64,000 bases of DNA from Steinernema hermaphroditum (Eukaryota; Nematoda; Chromadorea; Rhabditida; Steinernematidae). Made by a program: the position numbers and the translations under genes. The DNA lies in the NCBI GenBank assembly GCA_030435675.1, contig CM059624.1:13788769-13852768 (forward strand). Reading direction: 5' to 3'. Of this stretch, positions 1 through 9,642 are shown piece after piece. Under the pieces are notes generated by a model that was not told the origin of the DNA, did no database searches, and saw nothing but the letters and a program-made list of their open reading frames with translations. How positions within the stretch are numbered: the stretch's first letter is position 1; each line of letters begins with the position of its first letter.

Positions 1-149
1 TGGGACTCAGTTACTTATTGGTATTGGCTCTATCTAACAGATACTAGCACAGGGCGGTTGGAAAAACGGGTAAAATGGAATTTCTCGACTTAGAACTTCT
101 CTTGTGAGTGATCGGAGTTCTTCCCAGGAAGTGCTAAGGCTATTTAGTT

Positions 150-545
150 ATGGCCATACTTCTTACTTTTTAATACCTCCATCGCTCTGATATCTTCGAC
201 GACCATCGTTTGGAAGCTCCTCGGGGAAGGAAGAACTCTGAAAGTAACAGAAATACGAGATTTCACAATTTACAGAAAACGCAATCGATAAGGGGGAAAA
301 ATAATTCACTTTTGACCACACACGTCGTTCGGGTGGCGCATTTCTGGCGAGAGAGCAGACAAGAGACGAGACAGACGGACGGACAAAGACTGGTCAATGA
401 TAGATGAGAACCGACTCGGAGACTCGTTCTCTACTGTAGGAAAGCTCGTTTACGATCTTGTTTCATGAATCGAAGGTCGAGGTTTGCTTTTTAAAGGAGA
501 AGTGGATGCGTGCGAAGGAGCTTATTAAAAGATTTTTAAATTTCC
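150..545 (+). repeat. Dispersed repeat R1, copy 1
   Basis: About 400 bp that recurs at 4395-4620 (same strand, shorter) and at 30275-31010 (opposite strand). Shared landmarks are a block around 'GACGACCATCGTT', a 'GACCACACACG' block, an 'ACGAGACAGACGGAC' block and, in two copies, a short reading frame starting MFHESKVEV or MLHESRVKV. The peptide similarity is clearer than the DNA identity, so part of the repeat may once have been coding. It lies directly next to the helicase relic on the other strand and may be one end of the same mobile unit. Confidence 0.6.
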
Positions 546-550
546 AATTA

Positions 551-960
551 CCAGCAGGATCTTTCACAGTCGTGGAACATGAGCGACGAGGCAGAGCAGC
601 TTTGTGTGGATTGGCCTGCTTCGTCAACGAGAAGAGTCTCCTTGTTCTGATCCCTTGTCTTCTCATACGAGATTGATTGTATGAGAAGGAGGTCAACCGC
701 GATTCGGTCTTCCGACATGCTTTCCGCTATCTTCTGGGCCAGGGTCATCACGGCATTGTTTGTCGGGCTGATGACGATGATGCTGTCGCTGCTGGTAGAG
801 ATGGAGGGTCAACAGCCGCGTTTTCCCGGTGTCTGCGGGAGCATTTGCTAGAAGAGCCAGGCAGTCCTCGTGGTTGAAGCAGAATGCCACCTCCAGCTGT
901 TCGCCTACGTTTATCAAATCCTCTAATAAGATAGAAGTCGAAAAACACATTGAACAATTT
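551..960 (-). pseudogene. Superfamily 1 helicase-like fragment, frameshifted
   Basis: Read on the minus strand, one frame gives a degenerate Walker A region (APADTGKTR). After a one-base frame change inside a CAGCAGCGACAGC stretch, the next frame gives IIVISPTNNAVMTLAQKI, which matches motif Ia of Upf1/DNA2-type helicases. It then reads LLVDEAGQSTQ, which matches the DEAxQ motif II of that group. Order and spacing fit the N-terminal ATPase half of an SF1B helicase. The frame break, the altered Walker A (ADTGKT rather than PGTGKT) and the missing motifs III-VI make this a relic. It could derive from a cellular helicase duplicate or from a mobile element. An intron at the frame change is possible but no good splice pair is visible. 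Confidence 0.5.
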
Positions 961-1213
961 ATCAACAACAACAGGGATAAATGTTAAAAAAGAAAAAAAT
1001 AAAGAGAACCCGCCTTAGAAGATCTCTTCTTGTTCTTTCTGCTCCTCGGAAACCACCTCGTTTCATCGGTGTCCGGGGTAGTCGAACTGCCTGGGCCAAC
1101 TCGCCGACCCCCAACTCGCCGACAAGAAAATATACAACAACTGTATTTTATCAAACGCCAAAATACAAACATCAAACAACAAAAATCAAGGAGATGGTCA
1201 TCGGCAGCGATCT

Positions 1214-1635
1214 TCATTCTTCGGCTGCGGTATCTTCGTCGACCTCCTTGAGGGCCTCCTCCACGCAGAGGCGGATGATCCAGCGCCCGACGGCGCGGGA
1301 GGCGTCTTTGAGCTGAGAGATCAGCGGCAGGTCCGTAATGGCCCGCTTCCTTGGGACCATCTGCAATGGCGAGCAGTTGATAACATCTTTAGAATCACAT
1401 ACCTGGAGCTTCGCCAAGCAGGCGCGTTCGCGCCCCTCGCAGAGCTCTTCTAGGGTGTCCATGAGGTCCGAATCGGAAATTAGGCCCCACGTTATTAACG
1501 CGGAAACCAGCGCCCCTCCTACTGCTGCTTCTCCTATGACGAGTGCGGTGGGAATGGCCACTATAGCCGTCGCCGACGCAAGTGACGTCGACAAGAGCTC
1601 CCGCTTCTGTCGAGAAGCGTGCTGATGAAGGAGAG
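1214..1635 (-). CDS. Family X protein, locus 1 (Ala-rich helix plus C-terminal helical module)
   Basis: I do not recognise this protein. The minus strand reads an Ala/Gly/Val-rich hydrophobic segment (ATAIVAIPTALVIGEAAVGG), then LITWGLISDSDLMDTLEELC. A 42-bp intron follows (1361-1402, GTATGT..TTGCAG), and then an exon with ISQLKDASRAVGRWIIRLCV and ALKEVDEDTAAEE before the stop. The first block recurs at 18.9 kb (SLITWGILRDSDAIEAIEK). The second recurs at 1.8 kb and at 33.1 kb. No in-frame ATG lies upstream before a stop at about 1.67 kb, so the exon must be joined to an upstream exon or start at a non-ATG codon. A further copy of only the tail (EVVSEEQKEQEEIF, stop) sits at 1009-1068. The hydrophobic stretch could be a membrane helix. 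Function unknown. Confidence 0.45.
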
Positions 1636-1639
1636 CTTG

Positions 1640-1945
1640 GATGACCTTGTCGGTGGCGTAGTTTGGGAATTGTTAGGGGTTGGACCGCAGGGCTGAGCCG
1701 CAGTTCGTTCCTCGCTCTTCTCGCTTTCTTCGGAAGATCTGCTGGGAACCTTTTCCGACTTCCTAGATGATTTGCGGTTCTTGATTCCGCTTCTTCTTTT
1801 TTTCTGCTCCTGCTCCAAAACCACCTCGTTCAAGGCGGTTTTAACGCATAACGTCACGAGCCACTTCGCGATGCGGTGGGGAACATTCTTGAGGAGTTGG
1901 AGGTCCGGAACGATGTCGAGAAGAGCTCTTCTCTAGCGCTTGCCC
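1640..1945 (-). CDS. Family X C-terminal module with basic/serine-rich tail
   Basis: After a candidate acceptor (CGCTAG, about 1946), the minus strand reads RRALLDIVPDLQLLKNV, then RIAKWLVTLCVKTALNEV. This aligns with RAITDLPLISQLKD..AVGRWIIRLCVEEALKEV of the neighbouring gene. A lysine/arginine/serine tail follows (KKRRSGIKNRKSSRKSEK, SRSSEESEKSEER). The open frame continues to 1561, overlapping the next family-X exon in another frame, so the true 3' end is probably a splice or stop before that. It could be the last exon of a gene whose upstream exon is the 2.1-2.6 kb segment, because the 33-kb locus shows the same order. Function unknown. Confidence 0.4.
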
Positions 1946-1993
1946 GTCTGAAATCGAATTGTTATTGCTCTGCTATGTAACAAGTAAGCTTAC

Positions 1994-2122
1994 GGCTCTA
2001 TTAGGGAGAAGTGACCAAAACTATACCGATCTTGACAAAACTGTATCGATCTTGACAAAACTATACCGATCTTGACAGAATGGTATTTATTTTGACAAAA
2101 CCACATTTCACTGACAAAACGT
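1994..2122 (+). repeat. Left terminal inverted repeat of the Merlin-like element
   Basis: The TIR includes three tandem copies of a unit close to AACTATACCGATCTTGACA (2016-2080), then CAGAATGGTATTTATTTTG and CCACATTTCACTGACA. The right end has only one copy of the tandem unit, so the left end has been internally amplified. Confidence 0.7.
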
Positions 2123-2139
2123 TCTTTAATCTTTAACTA

Positions 2140-2574
2140 CTACAAACATCGAAGATCAGTGACAGATAACATCATAACCGTCATAACACCATAAATTTTA
2201 TTAAAAACAACATTACAAAACAACAAAAATAATCTTTCTTCTTCTTCTTCTTGTTCATCTTCTTCTTCTTCGTGGTCTTCATCCACCTCTTCCTTTTCGC
2301 TGGCGATCTTGGCGAGCTTCGCCTTCACTCTCCTAGCGTATTGTTTCCGTTCCTTCTCATTCTCTCCTGACGCGTCGAAGTTGTTGATATTCACCACATT
2401 GATATTTATTGGGGGCAGGGAGATCTTGTTGGAGAGGGTTTGGTCCCCCTGCACGTTTTTCTGATCGCCGCCCTGGACGGTGATGTGCTGAGGGCTCGCG
2501 TCGGCAGTGTCGATTAATGATACCACCGCGCTCGCAATAGCGGCGGCTCCTGCTGGTCTACAATAAAAGTGCAT
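2140..2574 (-). CDS. Family X exon with QGDQ/beta module and acidic stretch
   Basis: On the minus strand a short Ala-rich segment (PAGAAAIASAVVSLIDTA) leads into ITVQGGDQKNVQGDQTLS and then LPPININVVNINNF, a Gly/Asp/Gln turn pattern followed by alternating hydrophobics that looks like short beta strands. A charged stretch (KERKQYARRVKAKLAKI) and a long Glu/Asp run follow. The 33-kb locus has a recognisable relative (ITGGNNHLNQNLSIPVVVHV, then GRRARKKARQ). The leading residues MHFYC may be intronic, since TTATTGTAG just before RPAGAA is a good acceptor. The last 30 residues after the acidic run look non-coding. The exon lies between the Merlin TIRs, so it is either cargo or a host exon trapped there. 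Function unknown. Confidence 0.4.
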   Translation of the reverse strand: MHFYCRPAGAAAIASAVVSLIDTADASPQHITVQGGDQKNVQGDQTLSNKISLPPININVVNINNFDASGENEKERKQYARRVKAKLAKIASEKEEVDEDHEEEEDEQEEEEERLFLLFCNVVFNKIYGVMTVMMLSVTDLRCL

Positions 2575-2675
2575 GTAGGGAAAAAAACATCGACCAACCC
2601 AACAGGAACGGAAGCAATAAGCTTCGCAATGAAAATGGAAAAAGTCAATACTTGGCGGAAGTTATGAACTTATGA

Positions 2676-3097
2676 AGAAGAAGTCATTGCTTCCTTTAAT
2701 AAGAGATAACTGTGCGCCTGGTACAATTGTCCCTTCTGATGGCTGGAGCGCATATAGCAAAATTGAGCAACTAGAGATGGAGTAAACCCGGAAATGGGTG
2801 AATCACAAATTAGGTTTTGTTCACCCGAAAGATCGATCTGTTCATACACAATCGATCGAAGCAACATGGGGCGCAATCAAAAGTGATATGCGCCATCTAC
2901 GGGGAACGTCCACTGAGAAGTTCGCCAGCTACCTTTACGAGTATGCCTTTAGGAAACATTTTGGAAGAGAACGTATTTTTGAGCATTTATTGGTTGAATT
3001 GAGGGAAATGTTTGAGTCGCAAATGGATCCTTTCGAATTTGAAATTGAAGAAGACGGCGACGATGAGAATTTTCTGGTTCTCCAAAGTCTCCAATGA
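2676..3097 (+). pseudogene. Merlin transposase fragment (ISXO2-like DDE domain)
   Basis: The frame reads CAPGTIVPSDGWSAYSKI (second catalytic Asp in SDGW), then an in-frame stop TAA at 2783-2785. It continues NHKLGFVHPKDRSVHTQSIE (third catalytic residue, the Glu), IKSDMRHLRGTSTEKFASYL and a C-terminal FEHLLVELREMFE. This is the C-terminal half of the ISXO2/Merlin DDE domain in the right order and spacing. The N-terminal half with the first Asp is not visible upstream, and the internal stop would prevent a full product. It lies between matching TIRs and is the evidence for the element's family. Confidence 0.75.
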
Positions 3098-3256
3098 TCA
3101 TGTCGAGTCGCGTACTGCTGATCGGAGGAGAGTCGAGGAGAGCTGCGAAAGGAGCAACTTCTTGTACAATCTTCGTATCCGATTTAATAGGGCGAGCATG
3201 CCTTCCCCGTTGGCTAATAACAATACTTAGCACACGGACCCTCCGCAAATGGCAAC

Positions 3257-3577
3257 TTACAAGCTTTCAGTAGTTTCAATTTCAATCTCTGTGGTAGAAT
3301 CCGTGTCGCTAACAGGGCGATTAAAATAAATTGTGCTCCAAACGCCGACAAGAATACATAACGGCAGGACAAACAGGATGTAGAGTCGATCGGGTCCCCT
3401 TGGCTTTGGGGTGCCTGGCTTTAGAGCCAACGGAAAATACTTCTTCTGCATGGATGAAACAACAGTATCTGTGCGGAATACAAATTTCGAACTCTTATAA
3501 AGGAGTTTCAGCTGGCACGTGAAATTTAGTAAAGGAGCATTAATACGGCGACTGGAACCTTTAGAGATTATGTGCAC
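3257..3577 (-). CDS. Possible small single-pass membrane protein
   Basis: The minus strand encodes up to 106 residues. From an internal Met (MQKKYFPLALKPG) it has a proline-rich lead, one strong hydrophobic segment (LYILFVLPLCILVGVW) and an acidic threonine-rich tail (TEIEIETTESL). It lies inside the Merlin TIRs. A similar-sized frame with one hydrophobic segment and ELTTTEEDA near its end sits beside the family-X locus at 33.5 kb. I do not recognise it, and the length is within what chance would give. Confidence 0.25.
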   Translation of the reverse strand: MHIISKGSSRRINAPLLNFTCQLKLLYKSSKFVFRTDTVVSSMQKKYFPLALKPGTPKPRGPDRLYILFVLPLCILVGVWSTIYFNRPVSDTDSTTEIEIETTESL

Positions 3578-3739
3578 ACGAAATTAATTATGTGCACAAT
3601 TCTTGTATACAGCCGTTCCCTCTAACACAGAACAAAACTTTGATGACTATGCTGCTGGCGAAACCTCTCAGCTAGTAGATAGTAGATAGCGACGAACCCC
3701 ACGAACCTAGCACTCCCCTGTCGCAGTTACCCGATAGTC

Positions 3740-3985
3740 AGACCCAGGAACTCCCCCCCCCCCCGCCGACGTGGACCTGGCCATCCTCGAAAGAAGCAGG
3801 AGACGAGCTCCGGAATAACTCCCACAACTCACAGTGGACAACCTCAACCGAGTCGACCCGCCCCAGCTGGTCAGCGCCGTGCACGCCCCCCGAAAAACAA
3901 GAAAAATGTTCGCGAACGAAGTCGCTCGTCGTCATCCAAGGGTTCTCCGAAGAAGAAATCGAAGAAAACAAGCAGAGGGGGCTGA
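3740..3985 (+). other. Pro-rich then Ser/Arg/Lys-rich open frame near right Merlin end
   Basis: The plus strand, after a run of C residues, reads proline-rich sequence followed by KNKKNVRERSRSSSSKGSPK and KKSKKTSRGG with a stop. The tail composition resembles the basic serine-rich tail of the family-X exon at 1.7 kb. No start codon or splice site is evident, so this may be exon debris. Confidence 0.2.
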
Positions 3986-3991
3986 TTTATG

Positions 3992-4078
3992 ATTCTGTCA
4001 GTGAAATGTGGTTTTGTCAAAATAAATACCATTCTGTCAAGATCGGTATAGTTTTGGTCACTTCTCCCTAATAGAGCC
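3992..4078 (-). repeat. Right terminal inverted repeat of the Merlin-like element
   Basis: Reverse complement of the left end: GTCAGTGAAATGTGG..., one GATCGGTATAGTTTTGG unit, then CACTTCTCCCTAATAGAGCC. It pairs with 1994-2122 over about 85 bp once the extra tandem units on the left are looped out. Confidence 0.7.
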
Positions 4079-4394
4079 CAACAGACATTGACTCATGACA
4101 AATAGGTATCCATCCATACATAAAAGTGCTCCCGCCGATTTCGCTGGGTTACTTGAGAATGACTAGCGCGAAACTGATGTGCCCGCAGTGAGGAAGGATA
4201 ACCTTTTTCGGGTGCCTACAGTGTTAACTACCATTTTGCAGGAATAATACACTCGATTAGTACTATTAATGTATCAAATTTCAGCCAAATCAGCGGGGAA
4301 ACTTTTAAATGTTTCTTTGTTCCTAAGCGCCCTTTTCAGCTGCTCTGTAGTTAGTGTGATTGTCCAAATACGAAAAGCTTTCGGCAAATTAAGT

Positions 4395-4620
4395 AACTTA
4401 CTTTTTCATATATTCATTGCTCAGGCGATCTCGACGACGATTGTTCAAACGCTCCTCCGAAGGGGAAGCCTGGAAGTAAATGAAAGCAAAAACTATCGGC
4501 TCTTCAAGAATAAACGATCGATAACATAAAAAGTGAACGGTCTTTCGACCACACACGACTTTTGCCAAGTGAGTAGATAACACACGAGACAGACGGACAT
4601 GATCGAGCGATCGAAGTGAC
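4395..4620 (+). repeat. Dispersed repeat R1, copy 2
   Basis: A diverged partial copy of the 150-545 repeat, recognised by CGACGACGATTGTTCAAACG, the CGATCGATAACATAAAAAGTG segment and GACCACACACG followed by ACACGAGACAGACGGAC. No gene is evident here. Confidence 0.55.
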
Positions 4621-4823
4621 GTCACATTCTATCGTTGCACTTTATCTTGTGGAGGCGCAACTAGAGTCTTACTCAACTCACTTTTGAGAGGAGAGACAAT
4701 CTAAATGAAGGCCCTTACCCATATTATTAGCCCTAATATTAAAGGGACTGACATAAACGACGGATAGTATTTAATAGACTTTATTTAAAGAAAATATTAT
4801 TTTATATTTACAAAATGCACTAT

Positions 4824-7266
4824 TTAGAGTTTCGATCGAGCTTCTTTCATCATGGGGCCAAGGTGTTTGTGGAAAGCCGGGAGAACGTCGCTTTTGTTGA
4901 GCTCGGAATGCTGAGCCCACTTCAAGAGATTCTCGTAGACGTGGCCATCGCGTCTTCCAAGAACAGAGTGGAGCTGTCGGTCGTCGAACTCGAACGCATC
5001 CACGAGGGACACGGCGTTCGGCCGGATCTTCTCGAGGAGGTCGTAGATCGTCTTTTGCGTGGAGGCTAACTGTTCGCCGGACATGAATCCATCCTAAATT
5101 GATCGTATAGCCTTGATCTAAGCGGGTTCACTACCTCCAGAAGAGAAGTGCCGATCTCGACGATTTCATAAGTCAAGTAGAGATGAAGAAGATCCGTCAT
5201 GGCCTTGGAAACGGCGAAATCTTTGATATCAGCGACAGCCTTCGCGAATGCCTTGGCAATGAAGACGCGAGTATGCGCCCTGGACGCCTTGGTGAGGTCA
5301 ACGGCGGTATCGTTCCACGTGTCCTCTTTGGATCGGCTTTGGTTTTTGCGGAGTTCGAGACGATCATAAGCTCTCAAGGTAAGCCGTTTGGCGACGTGCT
5401 CAAAGCACTCGATCATGGCCTGGACGGATTCGCCTTCAGTCATGACCTGTCCAAGACGGCACTGACGTGGTCCTGGCACGAAGAAGTAGTCGAACTGGCT
5501 GGGACCTTTAGTGGAGGGGCGCTTGTTGGCGCGAACTGCAGCGGCGGTTCTCATGAGGAATCTAAGGACACGGTAGGAAGCGTGTGGATGGTGACGAACC
5601 TGGCAGTTTGAAGAAGCATGACCATATTCTCTCCCTCATAGGTGCATCCACCAATGGCGACAGTGTAGATCATGGGGATTCCGCTGGCTTGCGAGTAGCC
5701 GTGACCTCCGCAGGCCATTCGGCACTGCTCGATCCCGAGTCCGGTTTGGTGTGTGACGACCGATTTGAGGCCTGAGGTGATGGCGTGCAGTTCGGGGAGC
5801 GTATCGGCCTACAAGAGGATCATGCCAAAGAAGAATAGACATGCAGAATAATAGGCAAGAATAGAAAAACCCGATACGAGATGCCTAATTGGGTTGATTT
5901 CGGCTCCGGCTTAGCTCCGGATCAGTTTGAATCTTTGTGAGGTCCACTTACATTTCCTTCACTGAGGTTCTGAACAACGTTGTAGTACATGTCCCTCACA
6001 TGCTTTCCGGTCAGGAAGAACGCGTAAGCCCTGGCAATCTGAGGGAACAGACGATGTTGCTGGGTTTGATAGTCGAGAACTTGAACTTCGCCTTGTCTGC
6101 AATAGGTGATAAGCCGATAAACGACCTCACACTCACCCAGGATTGATGACTCCTTGTCTCCTGATGGCCGAGTAACGAGTGGCAATCGTCGCCGCCATTC
6201 CCAGGAATGTCCCTTGCATGAGGCACATAACCGAACGGACGAAGACCATGGCTCCGTAGCCGACTTTGTCATGGATCGGCTTAACATAGGTTCCATCGCG
6301 TTCGACTCTGCTGTGACCCATCATCATGTTCGTCCTCGGGATCTTGTAGTGGTCGAATCGAAGGAAGCCATTGTCGATGGTGTTGATTCCGAATTTAGGA
6401 CCGATATCGCCGATGGTGATTCCCGGCAGGGGCTGATGGGTTTCTTCGTCTCTGAGCTGCACAAGGAAGGTGTGCGGTCCATAGCACTTCTTGTCGACGT
6501 AGAGTTGCGCCACGACGATGCTGTGATTTGAGCTCTTTCCCAAGTTTCCGGGCCACCATTTGGTCGAAGAAATCGTGGGCGAATGCAGGATGAAGGAGTC
6601 AGTGGTCTTGTCAAAAGTGGCGGTGGTCTCCAACATGCGCAGATTCGTTCCGTGGCCGATCTCTGTTTGGGCGTAGGTGCCGATCATGCCCAGGCTCATA
6701 GCCTTCGACAGCCATTTCTCCTTTTGTTCGTCACTGGTTTGGGTGTATAGAGTGGGAAGGAACCTGAAAGTACAAGGCTTGAAGGGAGGGCATTCCAAAA
6801 TTGAAGGAGGTTGTATAAGCACATGACACAAAAGGGCATTCTTTGGGTATAGCACTTGAACACTTACATTCCCATATGGAGGCCGATGGGCATTCCGTCG
6901 AGATGTGTGCACAGCCTAAACAATGTATGATTCAACAAACAATAAGTCTTGACGTTACCCTTGATAGTAGTGAGCCTCGTCTTTGTCATCGTTTTGAACA
7001 CAGTTGAAGTAATGTTTTCTCATGGCAACCACTTTTCTGGCGGCGTTTTCGATCTTTTCCTCGCGTGACATGAAATCTACTGGCTTCTCATCCTGGAGTT
7101 CCTTATGATCGTCGACGTACTTGGCAATCTCTCGTCTCCTTTGCACCTTCTTCTTGCCTCCGTAGATCGCTTCGGAGAGCAATTCGGTGCTGAATGTTCC
7201 CTTGAGGCGCTCCGACGTGAGATCCGGATTGTCTCCTTCACGGATGAGAACATTCAGTGGAGCCAT
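4824..7266 (-). CDS. acox: Peroxisomal acyl-CoA oxidase (seven exons, 677 aa)
   Basis: FAD-dependent oxidation of acyl-CoA to trans-2-enoyl-CoA with H2O2 release, the first step of peroxisomal beta-oxidation. In nematodes this family also shortens ascaroside side chains. Exons (descending) 7266-6959, 6915-6868, 6763-6137, 6096-5952, 5808-5600, 5561-5135, 5093-4824 join in frame with GT..AG introns to 677 residues, the usual family length. Visible landmarks: an N-terminal helical domain from [30 protein letters not shown] in the middle beta domain, [36 protein letters not shown] and [15 protein letters not shown], whose Glu in YEGEN is the catalytic base by homology. The C-terminus is KEARSKL, a perfect PTS1 peroxisomal signal. 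No break is seen. Which paralogue it is cannot be told from this window. Confidence 0.95.
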
Positions 7267-9642
7267 CTGAAATGGTCATACTGATCACTTTTTCATACCG
7301 ATTGGTCACTTTATGGGAACAGAACCGATACCGGCCAATGAAACGAATGAAACGCAAAGAGTCTCACAGACACTTCGAAAGGAATACCCCTGGAGATACT
7401 TTGTGTTGTGCCGAACCATAGTGTTGGACTTGTATTTAGCATTTAGCATCCGCAGGTCTATGGTTCCCCATCCGAAAGACTTCTAGGCCTTTCGTGTGCC
7501 AGTCGTTTCTCGCCATTCACTCTCCAAAACGGAGACTGGCCTAACAATAAAGAGATGACGGACGACTTTAAAACTCAGTTAAGTGAGCAGAGATGAGCAC
7601 GGTTCTGACTCACGACTCGGCCTCGGTGGTGTCCGAATTCGGACTCGTATGAAAATTCTAGACGAGTCCGGACTCGGATTCGATGGGCGTCACCACTAGC
7701 GAGCTCACGTTCATGTTTAAAACAAATGCGAAAATGTTACTAGAGAGCTTACAGTAGAGATCAAATGCCACTTCCGTCTTTTTGGACCTGTTCTGGTTCT
7801 CTAACCCTTGGGAAAAGACAGCTGGTATTCTTTAGTTTGCTAGCTTTTCCCAGCACAGCAAGTACTGAGCTAAATGAAAAACATCGCAACTGCCCGTGCT
7901 CATGAAAAACGAAAAATTGATTTAATCCAATTCGGTACGTTATGTGAGTAAGAAGGACAATCTCAAGTGGTACTTAAAACAGAAAAGGAAAACAGAAATA
8001 TCACCAGAACACAATTAACTTCTATGCATGAAGTCATCGTGATCATCAAGTACAAAGAGGAAAAGCCCTTGAGGTCACAGCAAAACAGCCGACTGTCATT
8101 CGAAAGCGAAATGCTCCTTATCAGAACGGAGAAGGAGGAAGGGACAGTTGGGGTGCGTGCTGACGACGCAGTTTAGTTTGATGCACGTCCTATCGATTGG
8201 CTACAGATTTTGTGTTTTGCCGACGTGCCCGAAAAAGTGCGTTTGCGTTGTATTGTGGAGTTTGACCGGACCAATAATAGCCTGTTTATGGGTAAACATG
8301 GCCTTTTTTGCAAAAAAAGGACACATGGTCATAACGAAAACATGTTGATGTACTGTGAAGACATTCGAGCTAACATTTAACTTTTCAGAAGTGTACATTG
8401 ATGTATGAGTGTATCACGGTATCTATGCACTTTAAGCATGCACCAGAACATCTGCTACCATATGCCGTTATATACCAAAGGGTAGCAGGTACTTGTGCCA
8501 TATACTACATAGCTAAAATTACACGATAAAGATTCTGGGACCGAAATGTTTGCTTCACTTGCATCGCGAAAGGTTATGTAGTGTCTGTAGTCCGTATCTG
8601 CCACAATTTCTGTGCTCATCAGGATACAGACTATAGCGATCTTTTCTCTCCAAATAAACAGGTAAAGTTTAGGTTAAACGATCGGACATTATGGGCGAGT
8701 CCATCCGTAGTATTGAACACAAAGATGAATGATTGTTTACTGCACTGTTTTAGCTAGAATTTCTGTGGAATCATCCTACAAACTACGATCAACATCTTAT
8801 TCTAAAGTTCATAAGAAAATCAAATCCACAAGTCCACAAATGCATGATACCCATAACAGCGAACCGGGACTCGACGAACCGCGCTGTCGGCTTTAGAAAC
8901 TTGAAGCCGCGGTATGACGACCTTCTTGGCGAGTCGTTGAAGTACGGCTCCCTGGTTTTTCTTTAGGCCTTCTGGGAACCGAGGTGATCAACGGTGATTG
9001 TGCCAACAACAACGGCCGAGAGCGACCGCTCACTCAACTCATTCGGTGGACCTCACAGAGAACGAACGGACGACCCGACCGGTCGCCTATGGCGAACCGT
9101 AGAGCCACAGAAAAGCACGTAATGGATACTAATTGCGTCAGGTGCATACCACCTCGCATGGTATGCACCATGCGAGGCTTACGCCACGACATAACTCATA
9201 TGGATTCAGAAGGAGTCCGGAGATGGGCGAGACATTCTGGTTAAGATGTTGAAGTTACGGGTCCGCGGTGTTACAGACCTTCTGCAAGTCGGGCGCTATC
9301 GCTCACTCAACTCATCCAAGTAAACGAGAGAGAAAGTGGACGATCCGACCGATCGCTGAGAATACAAGTGAAAGACCATACCAAAGACCGATGCGTGTAT
9401 TTTGAAGAATCCCTTATTAGTGTGCCACTTTTCGAACTAATAAAATACAGTAGATCCAAAAATGTACAACTCATAATAGTAAACACTTTGGACAACAACT
9501 GCTTGATCAGAAACGTCTCATGACTGGGAGCGGTGCCCCTATAAGCCACTTCGTTGCCAACACGTACCAAAAGAGAATGCGCTGCAATAGTAACCGGACC
9601 GAGATGACGCACAGTCTGAGTCGTCCATCCTCCATCTCTCCT
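7267..9642. other. Intergenic, no gene seen
   Basis: About 2.4 kb between the oxidase start and an srt gene end. It holds a GACTCG/CGGACTC-rich patch (7610-7695), a copy of dispersed repeat R2 (about 8925-9060) and an R2-like stretch at 9250-9360. Open frames are short with no protein resemblance. The oxidase promoter should lie in 7267-7600, but no TATA box is obvious. Confidence 0.6.
8925..9060 (+). repeat. Dispersed repeat R2, copy 1
   Basis: Recognised by GACCTTCTTGGCGAG, TACGGCTCCCTGG and CTTCTGGGAACCGAGGTGA. Related copies lie at about 15060-15130, 15745-15805, 20575-20720 and, inverted, 34690-34860. No coding potential or terminal structure was recognised. Confidence 0.55.

Larger units (their letters stand above)
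1994..4078 (+). mobile_element. Merlin-like DNA transposon (decayed)
   Basis: The segment is bounded by terminal inverted repeats starting GGCTCTATTAGGGAGAAGTG and contains an ISXO2-like DDE transposase remnant at 2676-3097. That domain defines the Merlin (IS1016-related) superfamily. The flanks (AAGCTTAC left, CAACAGAC right) do not form a convincing 8-bp duplication, so the insertion is old or rearranged. It also encloses a family-X exon on the opposite strand and a serine/arginine-rich frame near the right end, neither of which belongs to a standard Merlin element. Confidence 0.6.

Noticed and set aside
2257..2460. Prokaryotic origin of the QGDQ-type segment
   Set aside because: Similar Gly/Asp/Gln turn patterns occur in bacterial conflict proteins, but the segment is short and repetitive; similarity by composition is likelier.
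1986..4086. 8-bp target duplication of the Merlin-like element
   Set aside because: AAGCTTAC and CAACAGAC agree at only four of eight positions.
5183..5611. 142-codon open frame on the plus strand
   Set aside because: It is the antisense shadow of an acyl-CoA oxidase exon with GC-rich third positions; the minus strand explains the sequence fully.
9140..9175. CACCTCGCATGGTATGCACCATGCGAGG palindrome-like stretch (given in part: GCATGGTATGCACCATGC) as an operator
   Set aside because: Single occurrence, not near any gene start.
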